NCBI GenBank assembly: GCA_947650365.1
Contig: OX393552.1
Span: forward strand, 44,541,740 to 44,605,739
Direction of reading: 5' to 3'
DNA from: Chamaelirium japonicum
Taxonomy: Eukaryota; Streptophyta; Magnoliopsida; Liliales; Melanthiaceae
DNA: 64,000 bases
In this document: positions 11,140-19,635 of the stretch, one piece after another
Layout: each line of letters opens with the position of its first letter
Numbering within the stretch: position 1 is the first letter of the stretch
Notes under the pieces: generated by a model
Databases searched by the model: none
Told to the model about the DNA's origin: nothing
Seen by the model: only the letters and a program-made list of their open reading frames with translations
Translations under genes and position numbers: made by a program

Positions 11140-11590
11140 GAAGGAATGACTCGATGATTTGGAAGTTGGATCAAAGTTATTTGTAATTTGTTGGAATTTG
11201 TAATGGAATGATATGTTGTTTGTAATTGTTGGAAGTTGGATCAAAGTTATTTGTAATTTGTTGGAATTTGTAATGGAATGATATGTTGTTTGTAATTTGT
11301 TGGAAGTTGGATCACAGTGAAATTTGTAATGGAATGATATGTTGTTTGTAATGGAATGATATGTTGTTTGTAATTTATTGGAAGTTGGATCACAGTGAAA
11401 TTTGTAATGGAATGATATGTTGTTTGTAATGGAATGATATGTTGTTTGTAATTTGTTGGAAGTTGGATCACAGTGAAATTTGTAATGGAATGATATGTTG
11501 TTTGTAATGGAATGATATGTTGTTTGTAATTTGTTGGAAGTTGGAATGATATGTTGTTTGTAATTTGTTGTAATTTGCATCACAGTGAAA
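11140..11590. repeat. 70-79-bp tandem array just 3' of the Ulp1 gene
   Basis: GGAAGTTGGATCA recurs at about 11161, 11231, 11302, 11380 and 11459, with GGAAGTTGGA again at 11537. Between these are repeated AATGGAATGATATGTTGTTTG blocks. The array starts about 110 bp after the stop codon and may overlap the 3' untranslated region. The minus frame 10999-11613 is an artefact of the repeat. Confidence 0.85.
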
Positions 11591-11614
11591 CCTACCAGAG
11601 ACTGCCCATACAAC

Positions 11615-12545
11615 CTGTTAAAATATAGACGAAATTCGGACGAAATAACAAATTTCGTCTATGTTTCGTCGAAGAAAAATTACACAATCAGGCTAACCGA
11701 GACTGTCTTTGGGCTGTGAGACGAAATCAGGACGAAATAACAAATTTCGTCTATGTTTCGTCGAGTTTTCGTCTAGTTTTCGTCCTAAAAAAATCACAGT
11801 CATTTCTGCCAGATACTGGCTTTTGGTTGTGTGACGAAAATCGGACGAAATACCAAATTTTGTCTAGTTTTCGTCGCCGAAAAAGCACAGTCAGTTTTGG
11901 CCGAGAGTGGCTATGGGCTGTGTGACGAAAATTGGACGAAATACCAAATTTCGTCTAGTTTTCGTCGCCGAAAAAGCACAGTCAGTTCTGGCCGAGAGTG
12001 GCTATGGGCTGTGTGACGAAAATCGGACGAAATACCAAATTTCGTCTAGTTTTCGTCTCCGAAAAAGCACAGTCAGTTTTGGCCGAGAGTGGCTATGGGC
12101 TGTGTGACGAAAATTGGACGAAATACCAAATTTCGTCTAGTTTTCGTCACCGAAAAAGCACAGTCAGTTCTGGCCGAGAGTGGCTATGGGCTGTGTGACG
12201 AAAATCGGACGAAATACTAAATTTCGTCTAGTTTTCGTCGCCGAAAAAGCACAGTCAGTTTTGGCCGAGAGTGGCTATGGGCTGTGTGACGAAAATTGGA
12301 CGAAATACCAAATTTCGTCTAGTTTTCGTCGCCGAAAAAGCACAGTCAGTTCTGGCCGAGAGTGGCTATGGGCTGTGTGACGAAAATCGGACGAAATACC
12401 AAATTTCGTCTAGTTTTCGTCGCCGAAAAATCACAGTCAGTTCTGGCCGAGAGTGGCTATGGGCTTTGTGACGAAAATCGGACGAAATAACAAATTTCTT
12501 CTAGTTTTCGTCGACGAAAGTTGGACGAAAATTGGACGAAATCAC
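11615..12545 (+). repeat. 91-bp palindrome-bearing repeat array 2 (~9-10 units)
   Basis: Same family and orientation as array 1, with consistent array-specific differences: units read ATACCAAATTTCG instead of ATAACAAATTTCG, and GAGAGTGG instead of GAGACTGG. Regular units begin near 11887 and repeat every 91 bp to about 12434, with degenerate units on both edges. The GACGAAAT/ATTTCGTC hairpin is kept in nearly every unit. Array-specific variants show that the two arrays have homogenised separately. Confidence 0.92.
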
Positions 12546-12985
12546 AAATTTCTTTTATGTTTTCTTTCTCTATAATTTTTGTTCACTCTAATGTTTATCT
12601 CTCTATAATTTCTTCTCTCTATAATTTTGTCTCTATAATTTTTTTGTCTCTATAATTTTTTTTCTCTCTATATTTTTTCTCTCTCTACAAATTTCGTCTA
12701 TTTTTTCTCTCTCTATAATTTTTGTTCACTCTAATTTTTATCTCTCTATAATTTTTTCTCTCTATAATTTTTATCTCTCTATAATTTTTTTCTCTCTCTA
12801 TAATTTTTTGTCTCTATAATATTGATTCTCTTTCTATAACAATCTATAAATTTTTTTCTCTCTATATAAATTTTTCCACTCTCTATAATATTTTTACATG
12901 AGACTACCTCTCCTTATTTTTCTCTCTCTATAATTTTTTTTCAATCTATAAATTTTTTCCACTCTCTATGATATTTTCTCTCTAT
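12546..12985. repeat. TCTCTCTATAATTTTT low-complexity tract
   Basis: About 440 bp of imperfect 14-20-bp repeats of TCTCTCTATAATTTTT. It lies between array 2 and the 3' side of the transposase, that is, between two genes that face each other. It contains nothing coding. Confidence 0.8.
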
Positions 12986-13255
12986 GTAATAGGAGAAGCA
13001 GAAAATATCCAATGTTCTTCTAAGATCAGTTTGCACTTTTTTCCTGCGCCATGAACTCCAAATAGAGGATGCGAAGAAATACCAAATAAGATCAGTTTTC
13101 AAACTGAATAACTTCTTAAATGCAAAATCTTAAGAAATGTCATTACATTACAAACTTAAGATATGTCATTACATTACAACATTCGAGACATGCAATACTC
13201 CAGAAATATCATTACAATAGAGTTTCCCCTCACATATCATTACAATCATCTTCAT

Positions 13256-13546
13256 TCATATTACAATGAATATAAATAGAAAGACCATCATAGCCAAAAG
13301 TGCTCCTAACATACAAAACCCACACTCCCGAGTGGTAAACTTAGGAGCGGGAGGGACAAAAGAGACGCAATCCGAAGGTGCATGACGCTTGCTATCCAAA
13401 GGGATATCATGATGTTTATCAGGAGGGAGATGCTCGCTTTGGAACTTGGATAAGTGACCTTCAGCCTCCTCCAAGGAACGGAATGAACGATACCACATAG
13501 TATTTATTTGCCATAGGTACGATACCTGTATAATCATGTCATTCAA
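13256..13546 (-). CDS. Small hypothetical ORF with C-terminal hydrophobic segment
   Basis: A 96-codon open frame on the minus strand, about 180 bp past the transposase stop. Residues ~18-37 (MWYRSFRSLEEAEGHLSKFQ) look like an amphipathic helix. The last ~21 residues (GFCMLGALLAMMVFLFIFIV and on) form a strong transmembrane segment ending at the stop, so the product would be tail-anchored. A possible splice acceptor (TTATACAG) at 13526-13527 would make this a terminal exon from 13525. I do not recognise the protein. It could be a third MULE gene, an alternative 3' exon of the transposase or chance. Confidence 0.35.
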   Translation of the reverse strand: MNDMIIQVSYLWQINTMWYRSFRSLEEAEGHLSKFQSEHLPPDKHHDIPLDSKRHAPSDCVSFVPPAPKFTTRECGFCMLGALLAMMVFLFIFIVI

Positions 13547-13724
13547 TAAGTTTTATAAATATTGAAAAAAAATGCAGAAATTAAAAACAAGAATATATAT
13601 CATAATATGCATATATAACAACAAGTAATCATAGTGATTTCAATAATTCAGTCAGACATGTTATAATGACTGGAAGAAGTATGTGTAAAGTTATAAAGGG
13701 AACAAGTAAAAAAACATGATACCT

Positions 13725-16561
13725 TTACTCTGTAATAATAGGAAAGTTACATGATTTTTTATTATGTCCAGAACGTTTACATCTAGCACATTTGACAGTC
13801 CGGCGTTCCTCACCCTGTGAGAGAATTTTTTTTTTCTTTGGCCTTCCCGCTGTTTTTTTTCCAATGGGTGGGATTAGTTTATTAGCTGATTGAATACTTT
13901 CTGGGGTCTTCCACTCACTTTTATCAGCAACTGGATATATAGATTCTGCATAGGTTGCCCTATAGTTATCCGCTGTATAGTAGTGTGCACAAAATAGATA
14001 AGGATCCATCTTATACTGTGCAATTCCGGCTAATGCATGTGAACATGGCATGGCCATCACATCAAATTTACGGCATGTGCATTTTCGATTGCTTAAAACT
14101 ACATGATCATAATATTGTATAGATCTGACCATATACTCATCGAGATTAATAGGATGACACGCTGTGCCACGAGCTCTATCCATATCTCCGGCTAGCTGAT
14201 TTTCTGCCCATTTTGTTAGTTTTGTTGTCAAAGTTGTTGCCGTATTTCTTCGTTTGAACCATAAAAGTTGGAGCTTGAACCGATATTGCTCCAAAATCAT
14301 AGTGATGGGTAGTTCTCTGATATCTTTTAGGACACTATTGTAACTTTCAGAACTATTTGTGGTTATAATATTATACCTTCTGTGTGTGAAATACGCTGTA
14401 GTCCATTTTGCTGGCTCAATTTCTCGTAATCAGTCATGTGCATCTTCATTCATGTGCTTTATAGTTTCCATCACTTGATGAAACTTTGATTCTCTTGTTG
14501 CCTTTGCAGCTGTATAAAAGTAAGAGTATAATCTTTGTTGTTTGAATTTGGCATACATGTTTTGCGAAATATGGAACGCACAATAACCATGTACAGCATC
14601 CGGAAAGACAATAGGAACTTGAGCCAATAAAGCCTTGTGTCGGTCGGATATAATAACCAAATCATTAACTTGACCCAAGCTGTCCCGCAGTTGTGTTAAG
14701 AACCAATTTCAACTTTCATTGTTCTCCGATTCACCAATCCCAATAGCCACGGGAAATATATGATTATCTCCATCCAAAGTGGTTGCAATAAATAAAGTAC
14801 TTTTGTACTTGCCTTTTAAATGAGATCCGTCAACGGCTATTACTGGTCTTAGATTTTGTCTTTGAAAACTACGTAAACATGGACCAAGAGCCATAAAAAC
14901 AACCTTAAATCTGTCTCCTTCCCTTAAAATATTAGTGATGTTCCAGGATTATTTTGTGCAACTTCATGACAATATGCTGGAAGAATTACATACGAGTCCT
15001 CGTATGAGCCTCTTAAAAGAGCAATTGCCATCTCCCTTGCCAGCCATGCTTTTCGATAAGTGATCTGCACACCAAATTCTTGTTGCACATCACATATAAT
15101 TGCTTTGGGAGAGTACAATACATGTGCTTCTATTCGAGCTTTCACAAAATCACATATCAACTTGCTTGTAGCTTGTCGATGATCAATTCCACGCTGCGGC
15201 AATGAGCAGTTGTGTAGGCCTAGGAAAGTAATTTTGAAAACATCACACCCTTTTTGTCTACTTGCACGTAATCTCCAACTGCAATTTTCTCTTTTACATT
15301 TTAATGCATATCTTGTTTTGCTGGACTTCATCACCTTGTACTCAGTGTTTGTAAATAAAGCATTCTTCTGTACCATCTTGATCAATGTGTCTTTATCTAT
15401 AAACATCTGATTAGGATAAAGTTGTTGATAATCATCTTTTACTTCAACAGAAATAGAGAATTCGTTAGGTACGTATTTGTCTTCATAAACCAAAACCGAA
15501 TCAGGTATTGAAGACTTACGTTCATCGTTTTCCATCCAACTACTGCTGGCAAAACACTCTTTCTGGCTATGTCTCAGTGGTACTTCTTTCTTACTTCTTT
15601 GTTTTTCAGTCTTACTTCCTTCTTGCTTACAGATAATATCTTTATCCTTCAGCTGACTATTCTGTTGAGTGTGCTTTGGAGATAGTACCATATCCGCAGG
15701 AGTGTCAATGAATAATTCCTCCAATACATGACAACCAGCAGGCTTCTGGTTAAGATCTATAGATAATTTTGCATCTCTTCTTGATCCCTGCTGATCGTCA
15801 TCTATATTCACCTTACTGGGCATATATTATTTAAAAACATATAAGTACATGAACTAATTAATCATCAGAATTACAATATAAGATATTTGAAAAAATTATT
15901 CATACCTTCTGTCATTCATAACAATGTCAAATAATAGAGGGTTGTCTTCAGGTTTCTCCACACTCTTGTACTTAATACGTTGACTGACATCTAGTGTGCA
16001 TGGTACAAAACTGAAATCCTCGCCATAATTAATATCAATCTTTTCATCCGTATGCAAATCTCCAACACCGAATGATGACGATATCGAACAATGAAGCTCC
16101 GATGACGTCGAGATATTTTTTAAGTCAACGGGAGGGGTAACTACACAAGGTGTTTTACGAGACACCTGTGTCGTTTCTTTCAACTTCCTCTTACTACCGA
16201 GTTGTTCGATTTCAATCGACCTGTCAATAGATCTCGGATTTTTCAGCACTCTGCTTATCAGCAATGGGACATTGCTATTATTGGCTCGGATGTTATGGGC
16301 AATAAATACTGCAACATCATTATCATCCACAATTTCGGCAGGAGGACATGCAAGTGTACTTGGATATAAAACCTTCATTGTGATTTCATACTCTTTGAGA
16401 CTATCATTTGTAATCTTATAAATTTCCTGAAGAAGACAGTCAAAATCCGATTTTGTAGATAAAATGATACTTTTAGTTCTTCCACCCCTGTACTCATATT
16501 TTTCTTTCAAATATAATAATTCTCCATCGTAACAACAAAGTATCGGTAATGTTGAATCCAT
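13725..16561 (-). pseudogene. MuDR-type (MULE) transposase, disrupted
   Basis: Exon 1 runs 16561 to 15906 and exon 2 runs 15815 to 13725, with a 90-bp GT-AG intron joining codons in phase. Intact length would be about 915 residues. Order: an N-terminal domain after MDSTLPILCCYDGEL resembling the PB1-like start of plant MULE transposases; a Mutator DNA-binding region (TLIKMVQKNALFTNTEYKV, CKRENCSWRLRAS); the MULE/DDE core (VIAVDGSHLKGKY, LVIISDRHKALL, CAFHISQNM); a SWIM zinc finger (CTCRKFDVMAMPCSHALAG); and a CCHC knuckle (CARCKRSGHNKKSC). Three lesions: an extra base in an A4 run at 14926-14929 (plus strand), TGA for Trp at 14709-14711, and TGA for Trp at 14430-14432. Outside these the frame is open throughout, so inactivation looks recent. 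The gene points towards the Ulp1 gene. Confidence 0.93.
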
Positions 16562-16792
16562 ATTTCAAATCCCTGTTAGCATAGAATCACAATATCAAAA
16601 CTCAGCAATATAAAATTTGATATCAAATATGAATCATTTTATCGATTTCATCACTTTTTCATCCTACAATGTGATGTTACTATTTTAAGCATAGAACCAC
16701 AATATCAAAACTCAACAATACCAAATTTGATACCAAAAATTAATCATACGTATCCAATACATACTAGACTTATCACGACCAATACATACTAG
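16562..16792. other. AT-rich region upstream of the transposase start
   Basis: Short imperfect repeats of CATAGAATCACAATATCAAAACTCA (in part) and AATACATACTAGACT occur at about 16580, 16690, 16760 and 16785. It probably contains the transposase 5' untranslated region or an intron. Confidence 0.4.
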
Positions 16793-17390
16793 ACTCATCA
16801 CGACCAATATAATATAAATTCAGCTAATTTTGTCGATTTCATCCCTTTTTCGTCCTAACCATAATGATGAATAGCCAATTTTATCAATTTCGTTCATTTT
16901 TCGTCCATCTTTCGTCCTAAAATGTGCTGTTAATATTCAACTACTTTTTGTTGATTTCGTTCCTTTTTCTCGATTGGTTATTGTTGTTAATGAAATCATA
17001 AAGTAATCAAATACAATGAAGAAGTTAATCAAACATATATGAAAAATGGAGGTGAAGTATATGAGTCGTTGAAAGGGGGTGAAGTGTAGGACTCATCACG
17101 ACCAATATAATATAAATTCAGCTAATTTTGTCGATTTCATCCCTTTTTCGTCCTAACCATAATGATGAATAGCTAATTTTATCAATTTCGTTCATTTTTC
17201 GTCCATCTTTCGTCCATCTTTCGTCCTAAAATATGCTGTTAATATTCAACTACTTTTTGTTGATTTCATTCCTTTTTCTCGATTGGTTGTTGTTGTTAAT
17301 GAAATCAAAAGTAATCAAATGGTACAATGAAGAAGTTAATCAAACATATATGAAAAAAATCGCAAAGGATGGAGGTGAAGTATAGGAGTC
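16793..17390. repeat. 298-bp tandem duplication in the right subterminal region of the MULE
   Basis: ACTCATCACGACCAATATAA begins at 16793 and again at 17091, and about 298 bp are repeated with few changes. Both copies contain several TTTTTCGTCC and TTTCGTCC words, the same core as the 91-bp arrays on the left side of the element. Confidence 0.85.
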
Positions 17391-17610
17391 GTTGAAAGGG
17401 GGTGAAGTGTAGGAGCCGTCGAAAGGGGGTGAAGTGAAGGAAGACTCACGGGATTTGATGATCGCCGTTGAAATGGGTGTCCGTCTCTCAGTTGCCGTCG
17501 AAAGAGGTGGAGGAAGCTGCCGTCCAAATGAGGGAAGTGAAGGGCGACTCAATGGGAGCTAGGGTTTTAGTAGTAAAGTAAAAGGGTAGTTAGGTCCCAA
17601 AGAATTTTCA
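17391..17610 (-). promoter_or_regulatory. Probable transposase leader next to the right TIR
   Basis: On the minus strand this reads out of the TIR into AAAACCCTAGCTCCC, typical of plant 5' untranslated regions, followed by GTCGCCCTTCACTTCC and short repeats of CCCCCTTTC (plus strand GAAAGGGGGTGAAGTG at 17395 and 17420). Short minus frames of about 65 codons (17336-17552) have no recognisable domain. Assignment as leader is inferred from position and composition. Confidence 0.35.
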
Positions 17611-17692
17611 GTGGTCATTTTCGTGCAGATTTTTTGACGGGGTCCATTCTCAACAATAGTTAAGAGTTGGTGGCCATTTCGGTAAAAACCTC
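17611..17692 (-). repeat. Right terminal inverted repeat of the MULE
   Basis: Reverse complement of 5883-5964 with two differences. It is followed directly by the second CGGATTGAT target-site copy (17693-17701). Confidence 0.95.
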
Positions 17693-17695
17693 CGG

Positions 17696-17852
17696 ATTGA
17701 TTTGCTGCACTTGTTTACGGTCCATTCGTACAGTTTGCCACGTCTTCCATTAAAAAGACCATAATGGGACCGTAAGTGTGGTCCCCGCTGTGGCTTTTAA
17801 TGGAGGATGTGGCATATTACGATTGGTCTGTAGTCAAGTGCAGCAAATCAAT
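17696..17852. mobile_element. Small foldback MITE (157 bp)
   Basis: Starts ATTGATTTGCTGCACTTG and ends CAAGTGCAGCAAATCAAT. The arms include CCATTAAAA/TTTTAATGG, and the centre is near 17775. The MULE target site overlaps its left end. The copy-B counterpart is at 49531-49687. Confidence 0.75.
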
Positions 17853-18240
17853 AGTGGACCAAAAAGAGCGATCTCCTCCGGTCAGTCGTACCCGGTCGGT
17901 GGTCCCGTCTCTCATGACAGTCGCATGCAGTCCACTGGAGTGGTACTTTCTGGTCACATGTCATCGTACGGCTGTGATGCGCAAAGCCCACCGAGCAAAA
18001 ATGCTTTGGAGGTCATGGCACTCATCACAGTCGCACGATGGCAGGTCACTCGACGGTGAATCGTACTCTCGGTGATTGCATGCGGTTGTGATGCGCGTCG
18101 TCCCCACCGACCGGAGGAGATCCCAACTCTCTTATCCCACTTAGCTGTCCGCTGTGACAGCTCATTGAGCGAGGACTAAAGGTTCAGCTTTTTTGGTGCA
18201 GGCAGGGACGCTGTGGTTGACGCAGTCGCAGAGCACGGAG
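17853..18240. other. Duplicated non-coding segment with an inverted GATCTCCTCCGGTC motif
   Basis: GATCTCCTCCGGTC at about 17869 is matched by GACCGGAGGAGATC at about 18109, suggesting a ~255-bp TIR element. Frames at 17776-18075 and 17778-18059 are preserved in copy B only because the whole segment is duplicated; no domain is visible. Confidence 0.5.
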
Positions 18241-18412
18241 AGTACGATTTTGTTCTAACCTCTTTAAAGAGGTTGGATGTTCCCGGTCTCTGATCCATAT
18301 CGGGGGCTTTTGGTCATTTCATCATGATAAGTAGTATGAAATGATAAACATACCCTCGATATGGAGGATGAGAGAGACCGGAAATATCCAACCTCTGGAA
18401 CAAAATCATACT
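18241..18412. mobile_element. Foldback MITE with GTACGATTTTGTTC ends
   Basis: The left half AGTACGATTTTGTTC, then CCGGTCTCTGATCCATATCG, is mirrored on the right by CCTCGATATGGAGGATGAGA and GGAACAAAATCATACT. In copy B (50075-50244) a 1.14-kb insertion abuts its right end. Confidence 0.7.
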
Positions 18413-18466
18413 CGAGGAGCAGGAAAGAAATGGGGGTGATAGCCAGGCAAGCTAATAAGTAATAAT

Positions 18467-18593
18467 GAGAAAAAATTTGACGACCGGCCAGTGACGTTGC
18501 GCCACATACGTACACCAGATAAGGGTAAAGAGGTTATTTTCATTCGGCTTATATGGCGCAACGCCCTAATTACCGGGTGCCAAAAATTTTCTC
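18467..18593. mobile_element. Small TIR element (127 bp)
   Basis: Starts GAGAAAAAATTTG and ends CAAAAATTTTCTC, with inner TGACGTTGCGCCA mirrored by TGGCGCAACGCC. The copy-B counterpart is at about 51445-51571. No target-site duplication was resolved. Confidence 0.65.
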
Positions 18594-18619
18594 AAATTAA
18601 TGAAGGAAGCCGTTCCGCT

Positions 18620-19076
18620 TAGGGGTGGCAATGGGTCGGGTCGGGACGGGTCGGGTCGGGTTCGGGTCGGGTTGGGACATAGGTATAAGGGCAAAACATC
18701 CAATCCGAATCCGACCCGTTTAATAAACAGGTCAAAAACTTAAACCCAAACCCGACCCGACCCGTTTAACCCGTTTACTAAACAGATCGGGTCGGGTTGG
18801 GTCAACATAACCTATGTAAACCTGTCGGGTTGGGTCAAGACGGGTGGGATTGGGCCGGGTTGGATCAGGTTGGTTCAAGTTGGGTCGGGTCGGTTCGGGT
18901 TGGCTCGGGTCGGGTTGACACGACCCATTTGGTAAACGGGTCAATCGGGCTGTAAGGACAAACCCGAACCCGAACCATTAAATAAACGGGTCAATTGGGT
19001 CGACCCGTTTATGACCCGATTTTAGAGCAAACCCAAACCCGCTAACTTCGGGTCGGGTCAAGGATTGCCACCCCTA
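18620..19076. mobile_element. GGGTCG-rich hAT-type MITE (457 bp) with 8-bp TSD
   Basis: Perfect 13-bp terminal inverted repeats TAGGGGTGGCAAT/ATTGCCACCCCTA are flanked by identical 8-bp copies of GTTCCGCT (18612-18619 and 19077-19084), which is diagnostic of hAT insertion. The interior is a dense field of GGGTCGGGT and ACCCGACCC words. Confidence 0.93.
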
Positions 19077-19177
19077 GTTCCGCTGCACCTCCACTTGGAG
19101 GACGCAGATCCCACCCGGCAACAGGGTCCGCTCGATGAGGGCGGCCACCTCCTGGAGAGCTAACCTGTGGACTTGAG

Positions 19178-19334
19178 CAGGGGCAGAACCAAGGGGGGGC
19201 TGAGGGGGGCCGTGGCCCCCCCAAAGTTGGCAAAATTTCAATAGGACCCCTTTGAGGTTTTGAAAATTTTTAAAAATTATTTACACATGGCCCCTCCAAA
19301 ATTTAAAATTTTTGAGTTCCTGGGTCCGCCACTG
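19178..19334. mobile_element. hAT-type MITE (157 bp) with 8-bp TSD GACTTGAG
   Basis: Starts CAGGGGCAGAACCAAGG and ends CCTGGGTCCGCCACTG. It is flanked by GACTTGAG at 19170-19177 and 19335-19342. It lies inside the GC-rich repeat that forms the left side of the large palindrome. Copy B: 52135-52291. Confidence 0.9.
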
Positions 19335-19635
19335 GACTTGAGGTCGGTGCGTCCCACCCGGCCGCAGGGTCCACTTGATCTCCGCGGGGCGTGGTCGAAG
19401 TCCAAGGATGCTTCCGTGAAGGGCTGGGCATGGAAGTCCCCCCTCTACCACCAGGGGCAGCGACGACACAATGTCCATCACGACGGCGTCGGTGGAGACT
19501 ACCTGACAGCACGGAGGGCGGCCACCTCTTGGAGAACTGGCCTCCGAACTTGAGGCCGGTGCGTCCCACCCGGCCGCAGGGTCCGTTCGATCTCCGCGGG
19601 GAGTGGTCAAAGTCCAAGGATGCTTCCGTGAAGGG

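Larger units (their letters stand above)
5883..17692. mobile_element. 11.8-kb Ulp1-carrying MULE, nearly complete
   Basis: The terminal inverted repeats are 82 bp (5883-5964 and 17611-17692) with two mismatches, starting GAGGTTTTTACCGAAATGGC. A perfect 9-bp target-site duplication, CGGATTGAT, lies at 5874-5882 and 17693-17701; nine bases is the Mutator hallmark. Contents from left to right: leader, 91-bp repeat array 1, a Ulp1-like protease gene (+), a ~75-bp array, 91-bp repeat array 2, TCTCTATAAT-type low complexity, a small ORF (-), a MuDR-type transposase (-), subterminal duplications and the right TIR. The paralogous site at 49528-49536 has one CGGATTGAT and no insert. Ulp1-bearing MULEs are known (KI-MULE, CUMULE); family assignment here rests on protein motifs read directly. 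Confidence 0.95.

Noticed and set aside
11716-12471. Repeated ~66-residue frames in array 2 (MAMGCVTKIGRNTKFRLVF type)
   Set aside because: They recur at 91-bp steps, which is not a multiple of three, and overlap one another; they are translations of the repeat.
6395-12545. Regularly spaced palindromic 91-bp repeats, superficially CRISPR-like
   Set aside because: The whole unit repeats with no unique spacers, and the setting is a plant transposon.
17776-18075. 99-codon frame also present at 49611-49979
   Set aside because: Conservation reflects the segmental duplication; it overlaps MITE sequence, and two overlapping frames are equally conserved.
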